DNA of 64,000 nucleotides from JAGOBP01 sp964550855 (GTDB lineage Bacteria > Chloroflexota > Anaerolineae > Fen-1058): assembly GCA_964550855.1 (NCBI GenBank), contig CAZKBQ010000019.1:1-64000 (forward strand). Direction: 5' to 3'. Shown one piece after another: positions 33,791 through 43,487 of this stretch. Numbering within the stretch: position 1 is the first letter of the stretch; each line of letters starts with the position of its first letter. The position numbers and the translations under genes were made by a program. The notes below the pieces were generated by a model. It did not search any database and was not told the DNA's origin. It saw nothing but the letters and a program-made list of their open reading frames with translations.

Positions 33791-35029
33791 ATGCGCAATG
33801 TACTGTTGGTCATCAAGCACGAAGTCAAATCCATGCTGGCCCGGCCATCGTTCTGGCTGACGACCTTTCTGCTGCCGCTGGCCATCATCGGGCTGAGCTT
33901 TGGCTCACAGCTGCTGGCGCGCAGCTCGGCGGCGACCGACGGTTCGGCGTCGTTCATCAGCGAAGGCGGCCCGGTTGGGCTGCCCGCCGGCTATGTGGAC
34001 GAGGCGGGGCTGATCAAATCGATTCCCGATGCTGCGCCGGCGGGCGTCAGTTGGAAGTCAATCCGGCTTCGCGCGTACCCCGATCGGGCTGCCGCTCAAA
34101 CCGCGCTGACTGACGGAAAGATCGGCAAGTATTACATCGTAACGCGCGATTACGTGCGTACCGGCGAACTCATCGTCGTGGACAGCCGCTTCAGCATCTT
34201 CAACAGTCTTGAGAACAACGAGTGGATCGAGTACATTTTGCAGTGGAATCTGACCGGCAATGCCAATGTGGCGCGGCTGCTGCTGAAACCGACCGCCAGT
34301 GCCGGCCAAGTTGGTCTGGCGCCGACGGCCCCCACGCAGGCCAGTGAATTGGCGGCGTTTGGCGTGCCGTTCGCGGCGCTGTTTATCTTCTTCTTTGTGA
34401 TGACTATGACCAGCGGCTATATGCTGCAGAGCGTCTCGCGCGAGAAGGAGAACCGGACGATCGAGCTGCTGCTGCTCAGCATGCGCCCGCGCGATCTGAT
34501 GTTGGGCAAAATTGCGGGGTTGGGCCTGGTCGCGCTGCTGCAGGTGGCGATCTGGATGGGCGGCGGCCTGTTGATGCTGGACCGCGGCGCCATCAGCGGG
34601 TTCACCGCGCTGCCCGATGGGTTTGCGGTGTGGAGCCTGCTGTACTTCGTGCTGGGTTATCTGCTGTATGCGTCCATTCTGGGCGGCCTGGGCGCGCTGG
34701 CGCCGTCGGCCCGCGAAGGCGCGCAGTTTACGTTCATCGTGCTGCTGCCGATGATGATTGTGGTGTGGGCCAGCAATGCGCTCATCGATGCGCCCAATGG
34801 CCCGACGGCGCTGGTGCTTAGTCTGTTTCCGCTCACGTCGCCCATCGCCATGGTGACGCGGCTGGCTTCGGTGCCGGTGCCGATGGAACAGCTGCTGCTG
34901 GGGCTGGGCCTGCTGGTGGTGACGACTTATGGCATCATCAGTCTGTCGTCCAAATTCTTTCGGGCCGACACACTGCTATCGATGAGCAGTCTCAATTTGC
35001 GGCGCATCTGGCGTGAACTGCGCCGATGA
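33791..35029 (+). CDS. ABC-2 type permease, NatB-like (second)
   Basis: A 412-residue paralogue of the preceding permease with the same topology: helix at about 22-42, external domain, then a helix bundle. The coupling motif is SREKENRTIELLLLSMRPRDLMLGKI. It starts 10 bases after the previous stop and is followed by a strong terminator, closing a three-gene exporter operon. Confidence 0.86.
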   Translation: MRNVLLVIKHEVKSMLARPSFWLTTFLLPLAIIGLSFGSQLLARSSAATDGSASFISEGGPVGLPAGYVDEAGLIKSIPDAAPAGVSWKSIRLRAYPDRAAAQTALTDGKIGKYYIVTRDYVRTGELIVVDSRFSIFNSLENNEWIEYILQWNLTGNANVARLLLKPTASAGQVGLAPTAPTQASELAAFGVPFAALFIFFFVMTMTSGYMLQSVSREKENRTIELLLLSMRPRDLMLGKIAGLGLVALLQVAIWMGGGLLMLDRGAISGFTALPDGFAVWSLLYFVLGYLLYASILGGLGALAPSAREGAQFTFIVLLPMMIVVWASNALIDAPNGPTALVLSLFPLTSPIAMVTRLASVPVPMEQLLLGLGLLVVTTYGIISLSSKFFRADTLLSMSSLNLRRIWRELRR

Positions 35030-35035
35030 GCCAGG

Positions 35036-35075
35036 CGGCCCCGTCGGGCCTGCCCGCCCGACGGGGCCGTTGTTT
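35036..35075 (+). terminator. Intrinsic terminator of the ABC exporter operon
   Basis: A 14-bp perfect stem (CGGCCCCGTCGGGC at 35036-35049 and its complement at 35056-35069) with a 6-base loop is followed by TTGTTT. It begins 7 bases after the second permease gene and faces the convergent hypothetical gene. Confidence 0.85.
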
Positions 35076-35095
35076 GACGGGGGAAGTGTCCGCGT

Positions 35096-35707
35096 CTAGC
35101 GCTTGGCTGACTGACGTCGGCCGGCCTTGTGCGCAAAGCGCGAGCGCAGCCGCCCGCTCTCCAGTGCGCGGTTCAGCGCCGACATCCGCACGCGGAAGAA
35201 GCCGCGCTCATCCTGCGCAGCCGGCACGCGCTGCGGCACGGTGCGCACCGCCGAATCGAGCGTGGTGACCGGGATGCCCACTCGGCGCGAGGCTTCCGCC
35301 ACAGACAAGAACGGCTCCGGCTTGCCCAGCGCCTCGCGCACTTCGTCCGAAGCACGCAGCCAGGCCGCCAGATTGCGTCCCATCAACCAGTTCACCACCA
35401 CTTTCAGCTGTGCGTCACTGAGCGCTTTTCTGACGTCTTGCGGTGCCAGGGTGGCTACCGCGGCGCGCTGGCCGCTGATGCGCCACTGGGTCGTCTTGAT
35501 CGTGTCGTAGGTGTAGGGCAGGCCGCGCTGCTGCCGACCCTTCACCTGAATCAAGTATACGACCTGATCCGGATTGTCCACATCGCCTGAACCAAAGCTA
35601 ATGCCCGGCCACATGCTCGCCGGGTCGCCACTGACGAGTTCGGCCGCCAGTTGATTGCTGAGCATCAGGGTGATGCTCAGCGGGGATGTTTCAACCAGAT
35701 TTCTCAT
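35096..35707 (-). CDS. Hypothetical protein with C-terminal helix-turn-helix-like segment
   Basis: A 203-residue soluble protein. The N-terminal two thirds (MRNLVETSPLSITLML, then WPGISFGSGDVDNPDQVVY) are not recognised. Residues of about 130-165 (FLSVAEASRRVGIPVTTLDSAV) look like a MerR/excisionase-style helix-turn-helix, and the C-terminal tail is strongly basic (RSRFAHKAGRRQSAKR), so nucleic acid binding is plausible. The start ATG at 35707 is preceded by AGGAGG; a further in-frame start at 35734 lacks one. A consensus-like promoter lies upstream. Function unknown. Confidence 0.65.
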   Translation of the reverse strand: MRNLVETSPLSITLMLSNQLAAELVSGDPASMWPGISFGSGDVDNPDQVVYLIQVKGRQQRGLPYTYDTIKTTQWRISGQRAAVATLAPQDVRKALSDAQLKVVVNWLMGRNLAAWLRASDEVREALGKPEPFLSVAEASRRVGIPVTTLDSAVRTVPQRVPAAQDERGFFRVRMSALNRALESGRLRSRFAHKAGRRQSAKR

Positions 35708-35742
35708 CTCGTCCTCCTGGTAGTGTAGAACCACGATACTTA

Positions 35743-35771
35743 ATTATAAGTTGAGGTGGATCAGCACGCAA
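35743..35771 (-). promoter_or_regulatory. Promoter of the hypothetical gene at 35096-35707
   Basis: On the minus strand TTGCGT (35771-35766) and TATAAT (35748-35743) are spaced by 17 bases. The ATG at 35707 is 35 bases below the -10. A second TATAAT on the same strand lies at 35788-35783. The rest of the gap up to glgA is AT-richer than the surroundings; possible plus-strand -10 strings there (TAGAAT or AATAAT near 35860-35868) are too weak to call with confidence. Confidence 0.7.
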
Positions 35772-35913
35772 CTGCTATCCTTATTATAACGTGAATGGCC
35801 GAGGGTTGTCGATAGGAATCGCGGGTAATTTGGCTATTTCTTTTTGAGCTCGTTTCATGTAGAATAATACCGGCGGCCGGTACGCCAATCTTTTTCGATC
35901 GATAAACCAGGCC

Positions 35914-37359
35914 ATGCTCAAGATATTGTGTCTTAGCGCCGAAGTTGCTCCGTTTGCCAAGACCGGCGGATTGGGTGACGTAGCCGGTTCACTGCCCAAA
36001 GCCCTGGCTCAGCTGGGCCACGATGTACGCGTGGTGATGCCGGCCTATCAAGCCATCGAAGACAGCTACCACTCGGGCCGGTTTGACCTGCACGCGCTGC
36101 CCGGTCAGCTGCTGGTGCCGACCGGTGTGGGCGCGATCCCGGCGGGTGTCTTTGAGAGCCGATTGCCCGGCAGCGATGTGCCCATCTACTTCATCGCCGA
36201 GCGCAACTTGTTTGGCCGGCCCAACATCTATGGCTATAGCGACGATGCGTACCGCTTCGCGTTCTTCAGCCGGGCGGCGCTGGAACTAACACGGCCGCTG
36301 GGCTGGCAGCCCGATGTTGTCAACGGCCACGACTGGCACGCAGCCCCGGCCATTACCTGGCTGGCTACGGCCGGCAGCATTGACCCCTGGTTTCGAGATT
36401 GGCCCACCCTGTACACCATCCACAACCTGGCCCACCAGGGCAAAACCAGCTGGGACATCTTCAACTACCTGCAACTGATCACGTACAGCCTGCGCGAAGA
36501 GCCGTTTGGCGAGGTGAACTTCATGGCGCGCGGCATTTCGCACGCCACGCTTATCAACACCGTCAGCCCCACCTATGCGCGCGAAATTCTGACGCGCGAA
36601 GGCGGCGCCGGCATGGATGATCTGCTGCGCATGCGCAGCCACGATGTGCACGGCATCCTGAACGGCCTGGACGAGGACGTCTGGAATCCCGCCACCGATC
36701 GGTTTTTGGCACAGCCATTCAGCGCCGATCAGCTGGACCGGCGCGTGTTCAACAAGCGGGCGTTGCAGGCGCGAGCCGGGCTGCCGCAGCACGACGACGT
36801 GCCGCTGGTGGCCATGGTGTCGCGCCTCGACTGGCAGAAAGGTCTGGATATCACCGGCGAAGTGGTGCATCGCCTGCTCAACAGCTGGGCGGGCGAAGCG
36901 CAGTTCGTCGTGTTGGGCACCGGCGCGCCGGAATACGAGCAGATGTTCGCGCACCTCACCGGCTATCATCGCCAGAAGTCGGCGGCGTTTCTGACCTATG
37001 CCGCCGATCTGGCGCCGCTCATCTACGCGGGCAGCGACATCTTCCTGATGCCGTCGCGCTTTGAGCCGTGCGGGTTGGGTCAGCTCATCGCCATGCGTTA
37101 CGGCAGCGTGCCGGTGGTGCGCGCCACCGGCGGCCTGGCCGACACCGTGCAGGATGGCGTGACCGGCTTCACGTTTTTCCAGTACACCAGCGACGATTTC
37201 TGGGCGGCGCTCGCGCGCGCCATCTTCATCTACCACACCGATCGCAGCAGCTGGCGCGCCATGCAGCGCAGCGGCATGACGGCCGACTTTTCGTGGCGGC
37301 GATCGGCGTATGGCTATCAACAATTATACGAATGGGCGATGGCCCGCGTGGGTCGTTAG
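35914..37359 (+). CDS. glgA: Glycogen synthase, ADP-glucose dependent
   Basis: A 481-residue GT5 starch/glycogen synthase that extends alpha-1,4-glucan from ADP-glucose. The ADP-glucose motif KTGGL is at residues 16-20, followed by GDVAGSLP. Other landmarks are NGHDWHAA, YTIHNLAHQG, VSRLDWQKGLD and the C-terminal nucleotide-binding block with FLMPSRFEPCGLGQL and RATGGLADTV. The length is normal for bacterial GlgA. There is no classic Shine-Dalgarno before ATG 35914. No other glycogen gene is adjacent; instead a sensor kinase gene starts 25 bases after the stop. Confidence 0.93.
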   Translation: MLKILCLSAEVAPFAKTGGLGDVAGSLPKALAQLGHDVRVVMPAYQAIEDSYHSGRFDLHALPGQLLVPTGVGAIPAGVFESRLPGSDVPIYFIAERNLFGRPNIYGYSDDAYRFAFFSRAALELTRPLGWQPDVVNGHDWHAAPAITWLATAGSIDPWFRDWPTLYTIHNLAHQGKTSWDIFNYLQLITYSLREEPFGEVNFMARGISHATLINTVSPTYAREILTREGGAGMDDLLRMRSHDVHGILNGLDEDVWNPATDRFLAQPFSADQLDRRVFNKRALQARAGLPQHDDVPLVAMVSRLDWQKGLDITGEVVHRLLNSWAGEAQFVVLGTGAPEYEQMFAHLTGYHRQKSAAFLTYAADLAPLIYAGSDIFLMPSRFEPCGLGQLIAMRYGSVPVVRATGGLADTVQDGVTGFTFFQYTSDDFWAALARAIFIYHTDRSSWRAMQRSGMTADFSWRRSAYGYQQLYEWAMARVGR

Positions 37360-37384
37360 CTGCGCGGCCGCGCGGCAGACAATC

Positions 37385-40027
37385 ATGACGGAGCTAGCCT
37401 TTGCCGGCCAGATCAACCGCCTGTTGATCGATCAAGCCTTTGACGGTGTGACCCTGGTCGATCAACACGGCGTCATCATTGAGTGGAACCGCGCGCAGGA
37501 GCAGATTACGGGCATGCTGCGCAGCGACGCCATTGGCCGGTTCCTCTGGGATGTCCAGCATCAGCTGACCCCGCCTGAGCAGCGCACCCCCGACGCGCTG
37601 GATCAGATGCGCGCCTTCATTCTCCGTTTGCTGTCAACCGGGCAGGCATCCGCCGCCACCGACGATCAAGAGCGTGTCATAGCACGACCTGACGGCGAGC
37701 AGCGCGTCGTCCTCTCGCGCCTTGGGCCGCTGCCGGTGGACGGCGGCTTCATGCTCATCTGCACGCTGCACGATGTCACCGAGTCGCGCCGGCTGACGGC
37801 CGACCTGCGCCGTTCCGAGGCGTGGTATCACGTGCTGTTTGAGCAGGCCGGCGAAGCCCTGTTTCTGGAGAATGAGCGCGATGAGATTCTGGACGTCAAC
37901 CGCCGCGCGTGCGAGCTGCTGGGTTACACGCGCGACGAGCTGCTGCGCATGAAGGTATCCGATCTGCAGGCGCCGGAAGCGCGCGGCGAGGTCGGTCACA
38001 TCGTGACGGGTGAACTGCTGCGGTATCAAGGCCAGCCATTCGAGGCCGTGGACGTTCGCCGCGACGGCACACGCCTGCCGGTGGAAATCACCGAGACGCG
38101 ATTGACCAGCCCTGATGGCGACCTGGTGCTCACCACCGTGCGCGACATTACCGACCGTAAACAGGCCGAACAGCTGCTGCGCGATAGCGAGCAGCAGTTT
38201 CGGCTGGCCTTTGACGGCGCGGCCATCGGCAAGGCGCTGGTCAGCACCACCGGTCAGTTCCGGCGCGTCAACGACGCACTGTGCCGCATGCTGGGCTACT
38301 CGGCCGACGAACTACTGGCGCGCACCTTCCGCGACCTGACTCACCCCGATGATCTGTCGGTCAGCGATGCCGCTTTTCAACGCGTGATCAGCGGCGAGCT
38401 GGACACGATTTCCTTCGAAAAACGCTACCTGCGCGGCGACGGCAGCAGCGTCTGGGTCATTGTCAGCAGCTCGCTGATCCGCGACGCGCAGGGGCGGCCG
38501 CAATACTTCATTTCCGAGATGCAGGACGTGACCGAACGCCGACTGGCCGAAATCGCCCTGCAGGAAAGCGAAGAAAAATACCGCCAGCTGTTCGAACTGG
38601 AATCCGACGCCATCTTTGTCATCGACAACGAGACCGGCGAGATCATGGAGGCCAATCCGGCCGCCTCGAACATGTACGGCTACTCGCACGACGAACTGTT
38701 GCACATGCGCAACACCGATCTGTCCGCCGAGCCAGACCGCACGCGGCAGGCCATGGCCCAACGCCAGTCGGTCATTCCCGTGCGCTGGCACCACGACCGG
38801 ACGGGCCGGATATTTCCGGTCGAGATCATGGCCAGCTTCTTTACCTGGCGCGGCCGGCCCGCGCACCTGGCCGCCATCCGCAACATTACGGATCGATTCA
38901 ACGCCGAACAGCAGCTGCGCGAAAGCGAGCAGCGCTATCGGGCCGTCGTCGACACGTCGCCCGACGCCATCATCCTGGCCGACCTCGAGGGACGGCTGGT
39001 GATGGCCAATCAGCGTGCGGCCGACCTGGCGGCGCGCGCCGCGCCGGCCGATCTGATCGGCCTCAGTCTCTTCGATCTGCTGGCGCCCGAAGAACGCGCC
39101 CGCGCCCGCGACAATATGGCGCGGGTCATGCGTGAAGGCACGCTGCACGGCGAAGAATACCTGGGCAGGCGTCCCGATGGGACCCTCATACCGATCGAGG
39201 TCAGCGCCTCGGTGGTCAACGGCGCCGATCAGCGCCCCATGGGGATGGCGGCGGTCGTGCGCGATATCACGGCGCGCAAAGAGGCCGAGGCGCTGCTGGC
39301 GCAGCGTCACCGCGACCTGGCGCAGCTCAACGCCGAGCTGCAGGTGCGCAATGAGGAACTGGACGCCTTTGCGCACACGGTGGCGCATGATCTCAAAAAC
39401 CCGCTGCACCTGGTGATTGGCTTTGCCGAGACGCTGCGCGACGTTTACGCTTCGCTCAGCGACGAGGAGCGCATCGAAGCGGTACACCCCATCGTGCGCA
39501 GCGCGCGCAAGATGAACAACATCATCGACGAGCTGCTGCTGCTGGCCGAAGTCCGCAAGTCTCAAGTGTCTTTGATTCCCATCGATCTGGAGCGGATCGT
39601 CGCGGACGCGCAACAGCGTCTGGCCGATGTGATTGCCGACGCCAAAGCGTCCATCACCTTGCCGGCCAGCTGGCCCTCCGTGCTGGGCCACGCGCCGTGG
39701 GTGGAAGAAGTGCTGGTCAATTACCTGAGCAACGCCATCAAGTATGGCGGCCGTCCGCCGGTGATTACGCTGGGCACGGATGAACTCGATGGCAACCGGG
39801 TGCGGCTCTGGGTGTGCGACAACGGCGACGGCATCTCGCCGGATGTGCAGGGCCAGCTGTTCAAGCCGTTTTCACGCCTCGTTCAGGTGCAGACCAAGGG
39901 TCACGGCCTGGGGCTGTCCATCGTCCAGCGCATTGTCGAGCGCATGGGCGGGCAGGTGGGCGTGGAAAGCAGCGGCCAACCCGGCCAGGGCAGCCTGTTT
40001 TTCTTCACGTTGCCGACGGCCAATTGA
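37385..40027 (+). CDS. Sensor histidine kinase with five PAS domains
   Basis: An 880-residue soluble kinase. Five PAS/PAC modules follow one another (about 8-130, 130-255, 255-385, 385-510 and 512-640), each ending with an RDITDRK-type or equivalent PAC motif. The HisKA helix carries the phospho-acceptor in AFAHTVAHDLKNPLH (about residue 670) and the HATPase has YLSNAIKYG and CDNGDGI. No membrane helix and no receiver are present. The start ATG at 37385 gives MTELAFAGQ; the open frame upstream overlaps glgA. It may signal to the hybrid kinase and response regulator encoded downstream. Ligands or cofactors of the PAS domains are unknown. Confidence 0.85.
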   Translation: MTELAFAGQINRLLIDQAFDGVTLVDQHGVIIEWNRAQEQITGMLRSDAIGRFLWDVQHQLTPPEQRTPDALDQMRAFILRLLSTGQASAATDDQERVIARPDGEQRVVLSRLGPLPVDGGFMLICTLHDVTESRRLTADLRRSEAWYHVLFEQAGEALFLENERDEILDVNRRACELLGYTRDELLRMKVSDLQAPEARGEVGHIVTGELLRYQGQPFEAVDVRRDGTRLPVEITETRLTSPDGDLVLTTVRDITDRKQAEQLLRDSEQQFRLAFDGAAIGKALVSTTGQFRRVNDALCRMLGYSADELLARTFRDLTHPDDLSVSDAAFQRVISGELDTISFEKRYLRGDGSSVWVIVSSSLIRDAQGRPQYFISEMQDVTERRLAEIALQESEEKYRQLFELESDAIFVIDNETGEIMEANPAASNMYGYSHDELLHMRNTDLSAEPDRTRQAMAQRQSVIPVRWHHDRTGRIFPVEIMASFFTWRGRPAHLAAIRNITDRFNAEQQLRESEQRYRAVVDTSPDAIILADLEGRLVMANQRAADLAARAAPADLIGLSLFDLLAPEERARARDNMARVMREGTLHGEEYLGRRPDGTLIPIEVSASVVNGADQRPMGMAAVVRDITARKEAEALLAQRHRDLAQLNAELQVRNEELDAFAHTVAHDLKNPLHLVIGFAETLRDVYASLSDEERIEAVHPIVRSARKMNNIIDELLLLAEVRKSQVSLIPIDLERIVADAQQRLADVIADAKASITLPASWPSVLGHAPWVEEVLVNYLSNAIKYGGRPPVITLGTDELDGNRVRLWVCDNGDGISPDVQGQLFKPFSRLVQVQTKGHGLGLSIVQRIVERMGGQVGVESSGQPGQGSLFFFTLPTAN

Positions 40028-40204
40028 TGCGGCCCGTTGCGCCGTCCGCTCCTCGATGGACGCCGCTCGCCCATCGGGTCTTGAAATTACTCCGTAACGT
40101 TTTCGATACCCATCCCCCTGTTTAGCTGGACTACAATCAAGACAACACCGGGCCACTCCCATGGGCCACGTTGCCGCGCGTTACTTCAATCGCAAGGAGC
40201 CGTC

Positions 40205-43024
40205 ATGAATGTGCCGGCCAAAGTTCTGCTCGTCGACGACGAGCCTAAAATGCACCGTCTGCTGGAAGTTTGCCTGACGCCGCTGGGCTGCGAACTGGTC
40301 CCGGCTATCACCGGCGTGGAGGCGCTGGCGCGGCTGACCAACGAGCAGTATGCCGTGGCCACCCTGGATTTGATGATGCCCGACCTGCACGGCATTGATG
40401 TCCTGCGCCGCATCCGCGCAGCGCGCCTGCCCACCGAAGTGATCGTCATCACGGCCTATGGCTCACTGGATACCGCCATCGAGGCGTTGCGCTTGGGCGC
40501 TTACGACTACGTGCTGAAACCCTTTCACCCCGAAACAATCCGATCGGCGGTGCGCGGCGCCATCGACAAGCAGCAGCTCAACCGCAAGCTGGCCGCCGTT
40601 CAGGAGCTCAGCCGCGAGGTGACGCTGTCGCGCACCATCCATCAGGTGATGCGGGTGGTGCTGGACATTGCGCGCCGCACGCTGCCCGCGCACGATGCGG
40701 GCCTGTGGCTGTTCGATCAGCCGCGCGGCGAATTGCAGCGGCTCGATCGCACGTCCAGCGGACGCGACCCCGCGCTGGACGTGCTGAGCATCGACGGCCC
40801 CGGCATCATCGCGGCCGCCTGCCGCACCGGCGAGCTGATCTACGTGCCGGACACCGCCCGCGACGAGCGTTATCTGGCCGTGCAGCGTCCGTGCCAGAGC
40901 GAGTTGGCTGTGCCGCTGGCGGTGAAAGACCGCGTGATCGGCGTCCTCAATTTTGAGTACACTCAGCCGGCGGCGTGCACGCCCGACGAGATCCAACTGG
41001 CCTCCATCCTGGCCGCGCAGGCCGCGGTGGGCATTGAGAACGCGCGGCTGCACCAGGCCGAGCGCCGCGAGATCCTGGAGCGCCGCCGCGCCATGGATGA
41101 GTTGCACCAGGCCAAACAGGCCGCCGACGCCGCCAACCAGGCCAAGAGCGAATTTCTGGCGCGCATGAGCCATGAGATTCGCACGCCCCTCCACGCCATC
41201 ATCGGCATGACGGAACTGGCGCTGGCCACGCCCCTCTCGCACGAACAGCATCAATACTTAGATCTCACGCGCTCGTCGGCCGAGGCGCTGCTGGGCGTCA
41301 TCAACGACATCCTGGACTTCTCCAGGATTGAGGCGCACCGCCTGGAATTGGAGAATGCGCCGTTTGATCTGGGCAAGACAATTGAGCAGGCCGCCGGCAT
41401 CCTGGCGCTGCGCGCGCATCGCAAAAATCTGGAGTTAATCTGCCGCATTCGGCCGGACACGCCCACGGCGCTCAGGGGCGATGCCGGCCGCCTGCAGCAA
41501 GTGCTGGTCAACCTCATCGGCAACGCGGTCAAATTCACCGAGCAGGGCGAGGTCTTTGTCAGCGTGGAGCCGGTTGAGGTCGAGGATGATCACGCCCGAC
41601 TGCACTTTAGCGTGGCCGACACCGGCATTGGCATCGCCAGCGATCAACAGGCGATCATGTTTGAAGCCTTCAACCAGCTGGACGGTTCGTCGTCGCGGCG
41701 CTTCGGCGGCACGGGGCTGGGTTTGACCATCGCGCGCCAGTTGATCGATCTGATGGGCGGCCGGATCGCAGTCAGCAGCGAGCCGGGCGTCGGCAGCGCG
41801 TTTACGTTCACTTTGACGTTTCAGCGTCAAACCCCGATTGAGCCGCCCGGCCCCACGCTGCCCGCCGCGCGCGTGCTGCTGGTCAGCCCCAATGCGCATC
41901 TGCGGCAGACTCTGGCCGAGATGTTGAGCGCCGCAGGGCTTGACGTGCTGGAGGCCGACAGCGGCACGGCCGCGCAGCAGCGCCTGGCCGAGGTGGGCGG
42001 CCGGCCGGTACGTTTGAGCCTCATCGACAAGCGCCTGCCCGACCTGACGGGCTTTGAACTGGCGGAAAAACTATCGGGGCGGGGGCAGATCACCGTGTTG
42101 TTGCTGCCGTCCGATCAGCTTCACGATGACATCGATCACGCCCACGCGGCGGGTGCGCTGGCTCATCTGCTCAAGCCAGTGCGCCGATCTGATCTGTGGG
42201 AGACGCTGGACGTGCTGCTGGGCAAGAATGCATCGCGACCGTCGCATGGCATCATCGCCCGGCCGTTGGACGGGCCGCGGCTGCGCATCCTGCTGGCCGA
42301 CGACAACTCAGCCGCGCAGCTCATCGGTCGGCAGACGCTGAGCAAGCTGGGGCACACGATTCAAGTGGCCGCCAACGGGCGCGAAGCCGTGCACATCGTC
42401 GACTCCGGCGAGATCGATCTGGTGTTGATGGATGTGGAAATGCCGGAGATGGATGGTCTGGAAGCCACGCGCGCCATCCGCGCCGCCGAGGCGATTACGG
42501 GCCGACACGTACCCATCCTGGCCTTGAGCGCGTACGCCATGCAGACCGATCAAGATCGCTGCGTGGCCGCCGGTGTCGATGGTTTTCTGTCCAAGCCCAT
42601 CAGCCCCGGCAAACTGATCGAGGCGATCGATCGCTACTGGACGTCCACCCAGGCGGCGGCTGCCACCACGGATGTGCCGGTGGTCGATCTGGCCGCCGCG
42701 CTGGAGATGACCGCCGGTGACGCGGACTTGTTGCGCGAATCGGTGAGCTTGTTTCTGGAGCTGGACTATCCGCGTCACTGGCAGGCGCTGTGCACCGCGC
42801 TGGAGCGCGGCGATGCGCCCGCCGTCAAACGCGCCGCGCACGGCTTGAAGGGCGCGCTGGACAGTTTTGGCAGCCGGCCGGCGCGCGATGTGGCGGCGCG
42901 GCTTGAGGCAGCGGGCCGATCGGGCGATCTGGCCCTGGCGCGCGAGTTGACGACAACGCTGGAAGCGGAGCTGCGCCGGTTTGCAGCGTTCTACGCCCGG
43001 CCGGCCGTTGAGCAGGGCGCGTGA
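40205..43024 (+). CDS. Multi-receiver hybrid histidine kinase (REC-GAF-HisKA-HATPase-REC-REC-HPt)
   Basis: A 939-residue phosphorelay protein. The N-terminal receiver (KVLLVDDEPKMH, phospho-Asp in ATLDLMMPD) is followed by a GAF (about 150-290), a HisKA with SHEIRTPLHAI, an HATPase (NLIGNAVKF, DTGIGIA, GGTGLGL), a degenerate receiver (about 545-665; LLVSPNAH has lost the acidic pair though LIDKRLPD keeps an Asp), an intact receiver (ILLADDNSAA, LVLMDVEMPEMDG) and a C-terminal HPt with His in AAHGLKGAL. It therefore holds every element of a His-Asp-His relay. The TACAAT at 40132-40137 may be its promoter, and AAGGAG precedes ATG 40205. Confidence 0.88.
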   Translation: MNVPAKVLLVDDEPKMHRLLEVCLTPLGCELVPAITGVEALARLTNEQYAVATLDLMMPDLHGIDVLRRIRAARLPTEVIVITAYGSLDTAIEALRLGAYDYVLKPFHPETIRSAVRGAIDKQQLNRKLAAVQELSREVTLSRTIHQVMRVVLDIARRTLPAHDAGLWLFDQPRGELQRLDRTSSGRDPALDVLSIDGPGIIAAACRTGELIYVPDTARDERYLAVQRPCQSELAVPLAVKDRVIGVLNFEYTQPAACTPDEIQLASILAAQAAVGIENARLHQAERREILERRRAMDELHQAKQAADAANQAKSEFLARMSHEIRTPLHAIIGMTELALATPLSHEQHQYLDLTRSSAEALLGVINDILDFSRIEAHRLELENAPFDLGKTIEQAAGILALRAHRKNLELICRIRPDTPTALRGDAGRLQQVLVNLIGNAVKFTEQGEVFVSVEPVEVEDDHARLHFSVADTGIGIASDQQAIMFEAFNQLDGSSSRRFGGTGLGLTIARQLIDLMGGRIAVSSEPGVGSAFTFTLTFQRQTPIEPPGPTLPAARVLLVSPNAHLRQTLAEMLSAAGLDVLEADSGTAAQQRLAEVGGRPVRLSLIDKRLPDLTGFELAEKLSGRGQITVLLLPSDQLHDDIDHAHAAGALAHLLKPVRRSDLWETLDVLLGKNASRPSHGIIARPLDGPRLRILLADDNSAAQLIGRQTLSKLGHTIQVAANGREAVHIVDSGEIDLVLMDVEMPEMDGLEATRAIRAAEAITGRHVPILALSAYAMQTDQDRCVAAGVDGFLSKPISPGKLIEAIDRYWTSTQAAAATTDVPVVDLAAALEMTAGDADLLRESVSLFLELDYPRHWQALCTALERGDAPAVKRAAHGLKGALDSFGSRPARDVAARLEAAGRSGDLALARELTTTLEAELRRFAAFYARPAVEQGA

Positions 43025-43033
43025 GGTGATAAC

Positions 43034-43480
43034 ATGCCTGGCATCGCAAAAGTTCTGGTGGTGGATGACAACGTCTCGCAGGTGCGCCTGATCGAAGGGG
43101 TGCTGCGCCGGCAGGACTTCGACGTGATTACGGCTTACGATGGCGTGGAGGCGCTGGCCCGGGCGCGGCACGAACATCCCGATTTGATCGTGTTGGACAT
43201 CGTCATGCCGCGCCTGGACGGCTACGAAGTTTGCCGCCGACTCCGATCGGATCCGGCGACGGCCGAGATTCCCGTGATCCTGCTGAGCGTCAAGGGCCAG
43301 GTGGACGATCCAGACATCGATTCGCGCACGCTGAACGAGCGCATCAGCGAGCAGATGCGCGGCTTTGAAGTCGGCGCCGTCGAGTTCATTTCCAAGCCGG
43401 TGCGCGCCGGTGATCTGCTGGAGCGCATCCGCAACCACATCTGGATCGATCGGATGGCGGCCCAACGCGGCGCCGAGTGA
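43034..43480 (+). CDS. Single-domain response regulator
   Basis: A 148-residue stand-alone receiver with no output domain. The acidic pair is in VLVVDDNVS, the phospho-Asp in LIVLDIVMPRLDGYE, the switch Ser in ILLSVKG and the Lys in FISKPV. Between strand 4 and strand 5 there are about 14 extra residues (DDPDIDSRTLNERI) compared with CheY. It starts 9 bases after the hybrid kinase gene and is probably the output or shuttle protein of that relay. Confidence 0.87.
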   Translation: MPGIAKVLVVDDNVSQVRLIEGVLRRQDFDVITAYDGVEALARARHEHPDLIVLDIVMPRLDGYEVCRRLRSDPATAEIPVILLSVKGQVDDPDIDSRTLNERISEQMRGFEVGAVEFISKPVRAGDLLERIRNHIWIDRMAAQRGAE

Positions 43481-43487
43481 ATCGCGC